This document shows positions 9,272 to 20,800 of a stretch of 64,000 bases of DNA, piece after piece. The position numbers and the translations under genes are program-made. Origin of the DNA: Apiosordaria backusii (lineage: Eukaryota > Ascomycota > Sordariomycetes > Sordariales > Lasiosphaeriaceae); NCBI GenBank assembly GCA_030549205.1, contig JAUKTV010000007.1, positions 1 to 64,000 on the forward strand, read 5' to 3'. The number at the start of each line of letters is the position of its first letter. Within the stretch, counting starts at the first letter, position 1. The notes beneath the pieces were generated by a model. The model was not told the DNA's origin and did not search any database. It saw only the letters and a list, made by a program, of their open reading frames with translations.

Positions 9272-12200
9272 ATGGAGCCCTCGGATGCCGAGCCAGCGCC
9301 TCGTGCTGACTCCACGACATCCGAACCTGTCGACCTCACTTCTACGAACCCGCATTCCTTATCGAGGGCCGTATACGCACGTCGCTCAGAATACACCCGT
9401 CGGCGTCGGATACGCATAAAGATTGGAACATGGAACGTCGCTGCATGCCCAGGCACGGATAAGGACCTGGCCAGGTGGTTTGTGGACGGCGAGGGGCTTG
9501 ATGCTACACAAACGGAGGTAAAGAAAAGCTCTAAAAATGGAAACGAGCAAGAAAAGATCGATCTCTACGTTCTCGGCCTCCAAGAGATCAATGAGCTCAC
9601 GGCGCCCTCTCAGTACATGACATGGATCTATGCGCCAGACACCAGGGCCGCCGACAAGTGGAAGGTCGCTTTGGAGTCAGGGTTGCCAGATGGTTACCAA
9701 ATGATTGCTACGGAACAGCTTGCGGGAATGCTGCTCCTGGTTTGCGCTTCCCCTGAAGTAGCTCCTATTGTCAGCAATGTCAGTACCACCAGTGTTGCAA
9801 CTGGTGCGCTCGGGTACCTAGGCAACAAAGGGGCTGTATGCGCGCGCATTGTTCTGGGCGAGGCCACGAGCTTGCTGTTCGTCAACTGTCACCTTGCCAG
9901 TGGAGTCGAGAGTTCCTACATCGAGCGACGAATCTGGCAGGTTCAGCAGGTTCAGCAATATGCGCGGTTCGAACCTATTACTATTGGTGGTGTCACTGAG
10001 GATGAGAAGGGCAAGATTGGAGATGAGGACTTTGCGTTATGGTTTGGAGATCTGAACTCTCGGTTGGATCATCTACCTGGCGATGATATTCGCCGCCTGT
10101 TGATGTTGCATACCCAGGGAGAATACGATTTGTCCAAGAAGAACCTACGCCGTGAGGACTCTCTTGAAGGCGAAGGTGTGGTTGTGCAGCGGCTATCGGA
10201 CAGCAGTGAGGACGGGAAAGAAGATGACACGACTTCAAAACAACCTGCCGAACAGGAGCCGAGCAAATCCGCCAATAGTGGTGCCGATGACGACTCTTTC
10301 GACCTTCCCGATCCTGACGAGTTCCCATTGGACCCAAGTGAGGATCCTGCTTCGCTTCAAACAACACTCACCTCCTTACTACCCCATGACCAGCTTAGAC
10401 GGTTGATGAAGGACCGCAAGGTCTTCCATGAGGGCTGGCGGGAGGGTCCGATCACGTTCCTACCATCCTATAAGTATGACGTCGGCACTGTCGCCCTCTT
10501 TGACTCTAGCGAAAAGCAACGTCCTCCAAGTTGGTGCGACCGCATCTTGTACCGTACACGCAAAGACAAGGAAGCGTATGAGAGAAAGATTCAAGAGGAG
10601 GAGGAATCGCGGAAGAGGGACGAAGAGATGAAAGCCCAGGGCATGGAGAATGCCGCCGATGATGATCAAGTTCTCTTTTCCTACGATCCAGATAACGACG
10701 GTGACGACCACCCCAGCTCTTCAGTTTCTCCATACGATGCGTACGATGAGAACGACGATGCGGGCGATGAACAGGATCAGGAATCTGGCGAACAGCTACG
10801 TCTCGACCTTTATACGTCACACCAACGAATCACATCTTCAGATCATAAACCTATAAGCTCACTCTTCACCCTGGATTGCGATGCTGTGGTACCAGATCTC
10901 AAAGCCAAGGTTCACGCGGAAGTGGCGCGCGAGCTTGACCGAGCGGAGAATGAGGGGCGACCAGTAGTCACTATTGTCGTCGATTATCAAGGCTCTCGAC
11001 CCCGGAGCGAGTCTAACGTTTCCGACAGGCCTGAGCTGGCGATCGATTTTGGGCGCGTGAGGTTCCTGGAGAAGGTGACGTCCTCACTTACCTTGGCCAA
11101 CACCGGTAGCGTCCCGGCAACCTTTGCCTTCGTTGAGAAACCCACAACCGAGGACCCAGACGTTGAAGGGTATTTCCCATGGCTGACAACATCTTTTGTT
11201 CGGCATGACGAGAGCGACGATGGGTCAGAGCCAGTGGACCTTGGGAAGAAAGTGACGCTCGAGCCTGGAGAGACTGTCAATGCGCATCTAGAAGTTGGTA
11301 TGGACAATGTTCATCAGGCTCGGATGCTCAACGAAGGCGGGGCGACACTGGATGAGGTTTTGGTGCTGCGTGTCATGGATGGCAGAGATCACTTCATCCC
11401 TGTTCATGCAGATTGGGCACCGACATGTATTGGGCGGTCAGTCGAAGAGCTCATCCGCGTTAGGACCGGTGGTATAAGAGAGTTCTGTAACACGCTGGCC
11501 ATGAAGAATGGGAAACTGGGCGCAATTCCTTATGACTTACCAGCACACCATGCCGCGCCGAAGGAATTGTTTGAGCTGACTGAGGCGACCGAAACACTGA
11601 CCGAGCGGGTCATTGCCGACGCCCAGATGTTGGATGACTGCGAAGTTCCGACTGCCCCTGGATGGCCTTTCGAGGAAGCCACCTGGATGGCTACCGACAA
11701 AGAGTCGCGTACCGCGCAAGTCATCAATATTATTGATGCCCTGGATCGAGATGAACGAATTCTGTCCGTGTTTGCACCAGAGGTTACGTCTATTCAACGT
11801 CTAGAGGCAGTCAGCGAAGCCTTCCTGTTGTTCCTTGAGGGTTTGATCGACGGGGTCATCACCACACCGCTCTGGAACCGCATCGAGCAAGCGGCTCTGC
11901 CTTCCCTAGCCCAGGCAGTCGCAACGGCAGTCGACAGTCCCTCGGCTGAAGACGACAAAACTACCATACTTGATATTCTTGCCACCACCCCGAACCACAA
12001 TATTTGCTTCGTATTCTTGACGACTACACTTGCTAGGATAGCCGCTGAAATAGCACCCCTCACCAAAGCCGACTTGGAGGCCATTAAGAGCAACGAGGCA
12101 GCATCGCGCCCTGGGCTAGCCGCATTAGGGCGCAAGTCCCTCAACTTCAGGAGGTCGACAGGTCCAGGGATCCAGGCGGTCATCTCTCTCAACAAGCGCA

Positions 12201-12343
12201 GGGCCAAGGAGAGGAAATTTGCGGAGGTCTTTGGTGGGTTGGTGTGCCGTGGGCCAGTCTCGGAAAAAGACAAGGATCGGAAAGCGCTTGAGGAGAAGCA
12301 GAGGGCACTTATCGGGTTGTTTTTACGACGTAGAGGAGAGTAA
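9272..12343 (+). CDS. Inositol polyphosphate 5-phosphatase, OCRL/INPP5B type
   Basis: A single exon encodes 1023 residues. The 5-phosphatase catalytic domain spans roughly residues 48-530 with its motifs in order: IGTWNVAACPG (51-61), LQEINE (about 108), GNKGAV (about 188), NCHLASG, WFGDLNSR (about 255-262), PSWCDRILY (about 417) and SDHKPI (about 523). Two acidic low-complexity inserts interrupt it. An ASH-like beta domain follows (about 580-735), then a degenerate RhoGAP-like C-terminus (about 735-1020) in which I see no clear arginine-finger motif. This is the OCRL/INPP5B architecture. Such enzymes remove the 5-phosphate from PI(4,5)P2 on membranes and act in endosome/Golgi traffic. Loss of the GAP arginine is normal in that group, which serves as a binding module. 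Confidence 0.9.
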   Translation: MEPSDAEPAPRADSTTSEPVDLTSTNPHSLSRAVYARRSEYTRRRRIRIKIGTWNVAACPGTDKDLARWFVDGEGLDATQTEVKKSSKNGNEQEKIDLYVLGLQEINELTAPSQYMTWIYAPDTRAADKWKVALESGLPDGYQMIATEQLAGMLLLVCASPEVAPIVSNVSTTSVATGALGYLGNKGAVCARIVLGEATSLLFVNCHLASGVESSYIERRIWQVQQVQQYARFEPITIGGVTEDEKGKIGDEDFALWFGDLNSRLDHLPGDDIRRLLMLHTQGEYDLSKKNLRREDSLEGEGVVVQRLSDSSEDGKEDDTTSKQPAEQEPSKSANSGADDDSFDLPDPDEFPLDPSEDPASLQTTLTSLLPHDQLRRLMKDRKVFHEGWREGPITFLPSYKYDVGTVALFDSSEKQRPPSWCDRILYRTRKDKEAYERKIQEEEESRKRDEEMKAQGMENAADDDQVLFSYDPDNDGDDHPSSSVSPYDAYDENDDAGDEQDQESGEQLRLDLYTSHQRITSSDHKPISSLFTLDCDAVVPDLKAKVHAEVARELDRAENEGRPVVTIVVDYQGSRPRSESNVSDRPELAIDFGRVRFLEKVTSSLTLANTGSVPATFAFVEKPTTEDPDVEGYFPWLTTSFVRHDESDDGSEPVDLGKKVTLEPGETVNAHLEVGMDNVHQARMLNEGGATLDEVLVLRVMDGRDHFIPVHADWAPTCIGRSVEELIRVRTGGIREFCNTLAMKNGKLGAIPYDLPAHHAAPKELFELTEATETLTERVIADAQMLDDCEVPTAPGWPFEEATWMATDKESRTAQVINIIDALDRDERILSVFAPEVTSIQRLEAVSEAFLLFLEGLIDGVITTPLWNRIEQAALPSLAQAVATAVDSPSAEDDKTTILDILATTPNHNICFVFLTTTLARIAAEIAPLTKADLEAIKSNEAASRPGLAALGRKSLNFRRSTGPGIQAVISLNKRRAKERKFAEVFGGLVCRGPVSEKDKDRKALEEKQRALIGLFLRRRGE

Positions 12344-14326
12344 TCCGTTGTCCATGTTGATCATAGCATTGGGTGTTTGGGGGGCATTCGTGGGTTACTG
12401 CATTATGGCTTGCTTGGGGTGCGTTGGGTTTGGGCCGAGTCGGCCGAAGCAGCTCATGGAGCGGGAGTATACTGCAAAGGGTGGTGATATCAAGGTTGGA
12501 ACAGGTTGCTTAGAGATAGAGCCATTGGATATTGTTGGGCTGTTACTGCCTTCAGTGAACGGGACTGCAAACTCTCATTTGATGAGTCGCTAGGCCAACG
12601 CAGCGACGTCTTTCGTGACTGGCCATCAATGTTCCCGCCTCACGAGGTTAATTGGCGGAGAGCTCTGGTAGAGAGTACTTGTATTACTTCCAGCACACAG
12701 CTTTCAACAGCAGCCCCAGGCCCCTCCAAGGGCCTTGTGGCTAAGTGGTAAGCCTGCTGTCCCCCACCCACCGGGACGCACCGAGAGCTCCCACGTTCGA
12801 TTTGACGTAAAACCCCACGGGTTTTCGTCGCCGGCCACCTCCCTCAACAGTGAAGGGGTTGGCTGGTGAGCTTTTGCGTTTCTTTTTACCTCGGCTTCTT
12901 CTGCTTGGACATGGCTTGGCTGTCGTCGACGCTGTCCTCCTGTCAATTGTCATCAATACCAAACGCGGCAGGTCCAAGGTGTTTCATGCGCCAACAATCT
13001 TGCTCAATGACACAGCCTTTATCCAAGTGATCGTGAGAGCTTTTGTCAAGACTGACAAAGCACACACAACAGGAATGCTCATGAGCTGAGCTCTTGATGC
13101 AGGCTGTCGTCGTCAGTTCAGGCTTCCAGCAACCCCACAGCCAGCACTCCACTAACACATTAACGTACTAGCGCGGCGGAGGCAAAAGGCGGCGAATCGG
13201 CGTGCAGTCCAGCGATCAGAACCGCCCCGGATCCGAAGCTTGGCGATCGCAGATGGGTCTTGCACCCTTGTCGCCATCTGCTGAAATCGGGGCTGTGTCT
13301 TTCTGCTCTGGACAGGATCTTGAACAACACCACACAACAACGACCAGTCAATGGGCAAGCCGAATAGACGCCAAGAATGGCACAAGGCAAGATGCCAACG
13401 CGGTGCCGTGTTGTTGTCGCTTGGCTTCAGACACCAGAATCGAAATTCGAAGAACTATCGATGGGGGACTGAGGGCAGATCGGCTTCGGGTAGAGCCTCG
13501 GCCGGATCGCCGGGATGACTGATTCTCCGACTCACAGTGGGATAGTTAACTCCGTAAGAAGGAAGGTTTGGCTACTGCTGTAGAGGGGCAGTAGGGACCT
13601 TCTACATCATGCAGGGACGCGTATCCTATTTACATACCACAACAGATCAACAGAGTATTCCAAGCTATTATATCCCATCGTCTCGCTCATCTGCGGTCAA
13701 GGGGTGAGACTGGGCTGATTTCTGGAGGCGAATCGTAATATCTCGATTCGACGAGGGAGTCTTCACCGAGTTGGAACGTTGGATGGATGGCCACAACGTG
13801 CCGATTAGTTACAAGTCAGAGGCTGCCAAGCAACGGACCGCTGCACCGTGACGACATTGCTTGTTTGTTTTCTCTCTCTTGTTCTTTGTCAGACGTGGAC
13901 TGACGGGTATGCCAAGCTTGAGCCCAAGGGCGTGGAGGATTGTTGGATGGAGTCCAACTACTCGCATTCGGGTTGGGAGTTCCTGCAGCAATCCTCATGT
14001 TCTATGCGGCTTGTCGATGCAGCAAGGGCTGGTGGTGACTGTTCGGATCGGTCAGGCACTTGAGGAAGTCTTTGGATGTGTGCAGAAGCCGAGGGATGCA
14101 TTGCCTTCACCAGCGCAGCTTAAAGTCTCGTGGTCTCCCCGTGATTGTTCGAGACAGGATAGACAGGCAGACAGACGGACATCTACCAATTTACATCCGC
14201 CCTTACCGTTCAAAAGTGCCACCGGGCCATTACTGCTGACGAGTCCTTTTCCCCTCCATATTCTCTCAGCTATCTCCCCCGTTCCCTCTGTCTTCTCTCT
14301 TTCACAACAACAAGACAAACTCCAAC
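12344..14326. other. Gene-free interval containing a tRNA-like repeat
   Basis: Nearly 2 kb between two plus-strand genes. Only short overlapping frames exist, none with recognisable domains or splice support. A tRNA-like segment at 12725-12890 is listed separately. The last 250 bases are pyrimidine-rich and end in CAACAACAAGACAAAC before the fasciclin ATG, like a fungal 5' leader. Confidence 0.45.
12725..12890 (+). repeat. Possible tRNA-derived SINE or tRNA relic
   Basis: TGGCTAAGTGG at 12730-12740 fits the Pol III A box (TRGYNNARYNGG). GTTCGATTT at about 12795-12803 fits the B box (GWTCRANNC) except for the last base, and lies about 55 bases downstream, a normal spacing. The rest does not fold as a functional tRNA: the acceptor ends do not pair. 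About 85 bases beyond the B box come T-rich runs (TTTCTTTTT near 12879-12888) that could terminate Pol III. Tail length and head layout resemble tRNA-derived SINEs of ascomycetes. No target duplication was found, so the boundaries are approximate. Confidence 0.35.
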
Positions 14327-15551
14327 ATGCAGTTAAAGACCCTCACGCTCCTGGGCCTAGCCTCAGCAGCCAACGCCCAAACCCTCGCCGACATCCTCGC
14401 CGAAAACGCAGCCACCCTTTCTTCTCTCACCACCTTCCTCCAATCCGAACAGGTCATCTACGACCTCTTCGCCAACGCCCAAGACGTCACCATCCTCGCC
14501 CCCTCCAACGAGGCCCTCGCGAGGTTGAACACCACACCTCTGGCCAATGAGCTCCTCGCCGATCCCAACTACCTCACCGCGTTTATCGCCTACCACGTCC
14601 TGAACGGCACCTACTACACCTCCAACCTCACCTCCTCCCCCACCCAGTTCGTCCCCACCATCCTCGATATCGCCGCCTACAGCAACGTAACCGGAGGGCA
14701 AAGACTCGAAGTCCAGTCCTCGGACGGAGGCGTGAGCTTCCTCTCTGGGGATGGAGACCTAAGCACAGTCCAATCCGCCAACTTCAACTACTCTGGCGGG
14801 ACGATCCACATTATTGACAACTACCTCACTATCCCTGCGCCTTTGCCCACTGCCTTGCTGGAGCAGAACCTCACTGCCCTCGTTGGGGCGGTTACCCAAG
14901 CTGGATTGGTAGAGACGCTGACCAACGCGAGGGATATCACCCTTTTTGCTCCCAACAACCAGGCGTTTGATGCCATTGGGAACGTGGTTGGGGGGTGGAC
15001 GATAGAGCAGTTGACGAGTATTTTGGGGTATCATGCCATTGTCGGGCAGACGATTTACTCGGATCAGATTGTGGATGGTGCTACTGCTGCTACTTTGCAA
15101 GGGGGGGATATTACGTTGAGGGTGGAGGATGGGGGGGTGTTTGTGAATAGTGCGCGGGTGGTGAAGGCGGATGTGCTTTGTGCTAATGGGGTTATTCATG
15201 TTATTGATGGGTAAGTCTCCTTTCCATTTTCACCGAGAGGATAGATGATAACAATAATGGAACAGTGTCCTCAACCCCGCCAACCCCGACGTTCAGCCTG
15301 ACCCAGAGGCGTCCACCCAGGCTCCTGCTTTCAGCGGGGCGACCACCACCGGTGGCGTTCCTTTTACTAGTGGTATCACTATCCCCTCTACTCCTACGGC
15401 TGTGCCTGCTCCTACTGCTGGTCCTGGCGGTGGTAGTGGTGGCAACGGCGGTGGTGGTGACACTCCTGTTGAAGGTGGTGCTGCTGCTCAGAGTGCTGCG
15501 CTTGGCATGGCGGCGCTTTTTGGCACTGCTATGCTCTTGGCTCAGCTTTAA
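14327..15551 (+). CDS. Two-domain fasciclin (FAS1) protein, predicted GPI-anchored
   Basis: Exons are 14327-15210 and 15266-15551, with a 55-base GTAAGT...ACAG intron; the product is 389 residues. It has an N-terminal signal peptide (about residues 1-18), a first FAS1 repeat (about 20-155) and a second (about 160-295) containing ALVGAVTQAGLVETL, FAPNNQAFDAIG and the closing NGVIHVIDGVL. The FAS1 H-box-like VIHVIDGVLNP is completed by the splice. A Pro/Thr/Gly-rich linker (GGGSGGNGGGG) and a hydrophobic C-terminus (MAALFGTAMLLAQL) suggest GPI anchoring at the cell surface. FAS1 proteins mediate cell-surface adhesion. The large Gly/Thr linker is probably a cell-wall spacer. Confidence 0.9.
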
Positions 15552-16708
15552 GGTAGATGGATTTGATGAAAAGTTCTTGTTGATGTTATGAACTGGTGTT
15601 GGTGGACATACTAGTGGAGTGGAATGTCTTGGGTTTTGTCTTGCTATTTTGCTTGGGGTTTCTGTGTTCAATTTTATTTACTAGATGGAGTTGTGCTGAG
15701 TTGTGGTTATCACCTATTCCCCCTGAAGGAGCGTGTTTTTGTTGGTTGGTGCTGGGTTTAATGGCATTGGTTATTGGGTGAAGGTTGTCGTCGTGTACTG
15801 TATATACATAATGGCACCAAGCTTGTACTTTTTACGCTATGTCTTGGATATCTCCATACATCTCCTGAAGCTTTCACCCTTGCACCTGTCAGGCGGAAAT
15901 ATGCGGACTGGAGTCAGCGGGAACCACGGGGTTCGTCATGGTGTTATTAGTATGCTATCTGGTACCAACTTCGAATGTGGCAGCCCTTCCAAGCTTGACC
16001 TGATTGGTTCTGAATTTGCAGTTATCAGGAGAGATATACGGATGGTACATATGCCATACGTCAAGACCCTTCCGTCCTCTCATTGGATCCTTTCATATCT
16101 CAAATATTGTTGTTATTAACTGGACTGGATGGTTTATAAAATGTCATACGTTATAAGTCTTTCCCTCATCAGCGCATAGAACGACAAAAGAAATGCAGAT
16201 ATTGTTTATCCAAGACTCTTATTTATTACCCATGTCATGTATGGGTGTAGTGTACCTGTCTGCGGCCTCCCGATGGTACCTATGCAGGACATGCTGACAT
16301 GGGATTAACCGATGTAACCCACCACGAACTCTTCCACATGTGACACTTTTTCCTATCACAACATAGATATCGACGTTCAAAGTCTAAAGGCGGCTCAGCG
16401 TGTTGATGCCTGTTGTCGGCGAATCATGATCAGGTCTGCACGGTGGTGGTGTCACACGACAAGACAAGACATGCATGCATGGCACCTACCTGGTATTTTC
16501 TCGGGGCTGGCCGGACCCCAATGAGCTGAAGGTAGAGATGGAATGTATATATACAGTCACGAGACCAATGTTTCTGTTCTTCACTGCAAGAACATGTCTT
16601 GAAAAATGATGTCGAAAAGACGATGACCACGCCGTACTTCTCAGTCTCCAAAAGTCAAACAAAGAAAGTCCAATACGGTACCTCAGCTCCCAAGCCCACC
16701 AACGAACC
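15552..16708. other. Gene-free interval
   Basis: About 1.16 kb containing only short frames without domains. It holds the 3' end of the fasciclin gene and the upstream region of the DUF2236 gene. I saw no RNA gene or repeat. Confidence 0.4.
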
Positions 16709-17801
16709 ATGACTTGTCCTCGCCCACAAACCTTTCCAATAGACGAAACCTCAGCGTTAGAAAAACAACGGCCACCGCCATCATACACTCAGTATCCAAC
16801 CCCACGATCACCCATGTCTAAAACCATATCCAAAATTCACCACAAAAAACCACTACAGCTCCCGCCCCCAAAGGCGAAAGAGCCCCTCCTCCCAACCACA
16901 ACATCACACCAAACGCCAGAAGACCTCCTCAAACAATCCTGCGCCAACCTCGTAGGCTGGCTCGGCGGACCCTACGCCGTCCTCCTCCAAATCGCCTCCC
17001 CAGGCATAGCCCTCGGCTCCTGCACCCACTCCCGCTTCCAGACCCATCCCATCTCCCGGTTTCGCCGAACCGCAGTCTTCATAATGGCTGTCGTCCACGG
17101 AACAGAAGAGCAGAAAGCTCTCATATGCGGTGCCATAAAAAAGCAACGTATGTAGCACCTGCTCTTTGCTTTCTCATTTGATCACTTTCTCTTGTTCGTC
17201 TCATGTGCCCCTTACTCTTGTTCTTCTTGCTTGCTCGGCCCTGTTGATGATCCCATTATCCCTCGAGATAAGACTAACAAAGTATGAAGACTCCTACATC
17301 AACGGCCCAGATTACACCGCAACAGACCCCCACCTCCAAAAGTGGACAGCAGCCACCATCTTCGTCGCGGGGCAGCTAACCCACGAGCTGTTCTCCCTTG
17401 ACCGCAAATCGTTGCCCCGGGCTGAGAAAGAGGTACTCTGCTCTCAGTTTGGGAGGTTCGCTACGGCGTTGGATATGCCGGTTGAGATGTGGCCTTCTTC
17501 ACTGGAGGAGTTTGAGGCGTATTTTGATGAGCAGATACGGACGCTGGAGATTACGGAGGCGAGTAAGAAGGTGGCGGGTGTTTTGCTAAGGGGGATGGAG
17601 TTGCCTTGGTTTTTGATGTGGGCGTTGCCGGCGATGAGGGCGCTGATGGCTGTTTGGTTACCGGAACGACTGAGAGTTGGGTTTGGCCTGCCGGATCGAG
17701 AGGGGTGGTTGGTTTGTTTGGGGTATTGTGTTGTTGTTTGGACGATATGGACTGTGAATTGGTTGACGCCGGAAAGGGTGAAAGTCTTGGTTGAGTCGTA
17801 G
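16709..17801 (+). CDS. DUF2236 / MpaB-like oxygenase-family protein
   Basis: Exons 16709-17147 and 17290-17801 encode 316 residues. The 142-base intron has a GTATGT donor, a CTAAC branch and an AAG acceptor. The family core includes GWLGGPYAVLLQIASPGIA (about residues 83-101), a central segment with FRRTAVFIMAVVHGTEEQ, and GPDYTATDPHLQKWTAAT. Splicing at this pair of sites generates Gln-His-Ser-Tyr, supplying the histidine conserved between those blocks, which is strong support for the model. Two hydrophobic helices near the C-terminus (WFLMWALPAMRALMAVWL and VCLGYCVVVWTIW) suggest membrane association. The domain is shared with latex-clearing proteins and MpaB, some members of which bind haem through conserved His. 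The substrate here is unknown. The gene converges on the STAND gene, 68 bases away. Confidence 0.85.
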
Positions 17802-17869
17802 ATGAAGAGGGATATGGCGAGGGCGGCGGAGGATATTAGGGTTAATGGTCGGTGGATGATATGAGAGGT

Positions 17870-20800
17870 CTAATCGATAAGACTTGCCCATTTGAGCTCC
17901 GGGTTGTTCGGGTCGCGAAGTTCTATTCCATAGTGGGAGTAAACCACCATCCCACGCTCCGGGTCGTCCACATAGCAAGGATACATATTTCGCAAAAAGA
18001 CCTTAGAGATAGACAAGCCCTTGATTTCTGGAAACAGTACCAGGTTGGGTGCTGGCGGCGGAGGGCTCCATTGTTCCAAGTCGAGCCCGAACGATTTAAG
18101 AATGTCGAATACTCTGGTTTTGTCGGGCGCTGCCTTCTTTGCTTCCCGGTTGATCAAGGGCAAGAGTTTAGGAAACTCATCTGGGAACAGTAGGCCGACA
18201 ACATCAGAGAAACTCAGAAGCCCATCCTGTTTCGAAGCCATATCTACCACCACGTTTTCTGTTCGCGGAATGAAAAGCGGTGTAAAAAGGTCCTTCTTCT
18301 CCTCCCCAAAAAGCCCGATAACGCTGATAGCGTCTTGATACACAACGACTGAGTGATGAGGTTCAAATTTTAACTCGAACTCAATGTCTGCGCCATATGC
18401 GAGAAACAAGACCCATATTGGTAAAATGGAAGATAGCCGCTGTCTTCCTTTGAATGGGGCTGCGTCCAGATCATCCCATCCGCACAAGGAGGACCAGATC
18501 AATATCTCCCACAATGTTGCTGGTGTCTCCATCATTGAGTCTTTCTCAGGAGAAATTTCAGGTTGCTTCCAGTCGGCCGCAATTGCAATATTCGGGGACG
18601 CACCATCACGTAGGCACATAGCCACGCACTTGAGAAGGCGGTCGTACTTCAAGTGATCAAACCCATCCCGATCGTACTTCGGCATTTCCATCAAGTTTAG
18701 GAAGGCACGAATCAATAAAAACTGTGGCCCAAGGCTTTGCGCAGTTTGAGCAAGTAACCCTGCTTCGAGCGCTCCATGGGGGGCCAGAAGTTCGGGCACC
18801 CCATATTCCAGTGCCAAAAAAATGATAAGATCAGCAACTGTGCGATTGTCATAAGCCGTGACGAGCCTATGAGATGTGCATCCCCTTCTCCAAAGAAACG
18901 GCCAGGCGTAGTCACCCGAGCGATACCGCTTTTGGTCCGGGACTTTAACTGGGGATAAAAGAAAAGGAATTATCTCCAAATCTAAAAGGATTTGCGTTAC
19001 CGCGGGTGTGCTCATGGTACCAGTGCGCCATGTCATCTTGAAAAGCGCCGTCAGGTCGGTGTAGAGGTGGACTTCCTGCACCAAACTAGCATCTGGTTCC
19101 GTTACCTGCTGAGCGACGAAAGATCGACAAGTAAACTGTATTGCGTTGAATCCTTGCGTCTGTAGTTCAATAACTGTACGGACCTCGGTTCGGGAAAAGA
19201 ACTCCAAGAGTGAACGGTGTGTAATCGTAACAAACTCGGCTCTTCTTGTCGGCGGCATGACTGCCTCGGGGTTGGGGGAGCTTGAGGCAGTTACGCTCAC
19301 AAGTCCTCTGCATCGTCCATTGACTTGCTTTCGACATCGTCTTAACCTTTCTTTGTCATCCTTCTCCTCTGTAGGGCCCGGGATCCTGAGTATAAAGTTG
19401 TAATCTGCCTCATACTCGTCTAGAAAGGAAAGCTGATAGAGAGGAAGGTCTGAGAGGTAGTGCTTTGTCCGTGTCAAGCAGAGAGATAGAATGATCATAG
19501 CCCGACGCCTGTCGATAGGGTGAGACTCCAACTCTATTCCCTTGAATATTACTTTGAATAGTTCCTCGAGTTCGGTAGGCAGGCCATCAATTTTGGCCTC
19601 TAGGTCTTTGGGATGGTCCTCCTGGAGAAGACCTCGTTCAACAATCCGCAGTACCAAGGAAACCCATAGAAAAACACCTTCCGCTTTTGCGATAATTCTC
19701 TGACCAAGCCGTAGCGTAAGGTTATGGTCGATTGTTGCAGACAAATCCTCATTCTGTTCGAGCGTGCTCTTAACGTAGTCCATGATATCCAAGCTTGTAA
19801 CTTCATGTAGGCGAAGCTTAGGATAAGACGAGAATCGCTCCTGAAACAATGGAAGCTCACGACTTGAAACACAGATTTTGATGCCGTCAGGTCTGAGCCG
19901 TGTCCAGTCGAGAAGTGTCCGGACTAAACCTGTGTCATCCCCTTCGAACTCATCCAAACCGTCGATGATCAATACAAATTTCCGATGTGTGAAAACTTCA
20001 TCTCGTCCAATCAGGTCAAGGAAAGTGCTGCGTGCCTCCGAGTCCGTCAACTCCACGTTACCTCCTTGTAGGCAGAGTTGCCAGTGTGAAGGGGCAATTA
20101 GGGAGACCAGCTCCGGGCATTGCTTGAAGACAGAACAGAGAAGGGAGCGGTAAAGACCGGAAAGGGTCTTTTGACCATCCGAACCACCTTTCCAAAAGAA
20201 GAATGAGGATTTCACCAATGATTTGTTTCCAGCCCAGGTTTGTAGTAATTCATGAGCAGTAGGATGTTTGAGGAGGTGCTTTAGTAGGGTCGACTTTCCT
20301 GACCCTGGCTTTCCAAAGATGTGGAAAATCCCATAACCCTCCGAAAGCCACAACGTCAACGAATCCCGTGAGCGCTTGCGATATGCATCTTGAACTTCTG
20401 TGTAGCGAAGCCACTCTTGGGCTTCCAAAGATTTCGGGTCCCCCAGAGTGGCCTTAGGATCGACGGCGTCTGAATCGTCTAAAAGCCAGTTGAAAGTAGT
20501 CGCATGTGCATCAGCAATATTTTCAAGCCGATCTGACATCTTCTCGAATCCAATGGAGGCCAGGAGTCTGGAAAGGGCTGCGCTTTCAAAGGCCTGACCG
20601 CAAAGCTTGAGCAAGGTGTTTAGGCCTTGGAGGGATGTAGAATCGAGTTTGGTGGTCGTCGTGGTAGACTGTAGGCTTTTTAGGCTGCCCTTGATGACAG
20701 CCAGCTCGTTGGCCTGGTATTCACCAGTTTCTGCAATGGCTTTCAGGCGTTCCAGTGACTTGTCACTACATCGATATCGGTCAATCTTCTCCACTTGTTC

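Noticed and set aside
12354..12593. Short plus-strand frame after the 5-phosphatase gene
   Set aside because: Begins just after the stop codon in likely 3' UTR, with no homology or splice link.
13861..14550. 229-codon open frame overlapping the fasciclin start
   Set aside because: It runs through the leader and out of frame into the signal peptide of the fasciclin gene; the second half is Pro/Arg/His-rich as expected of a shadow frame.
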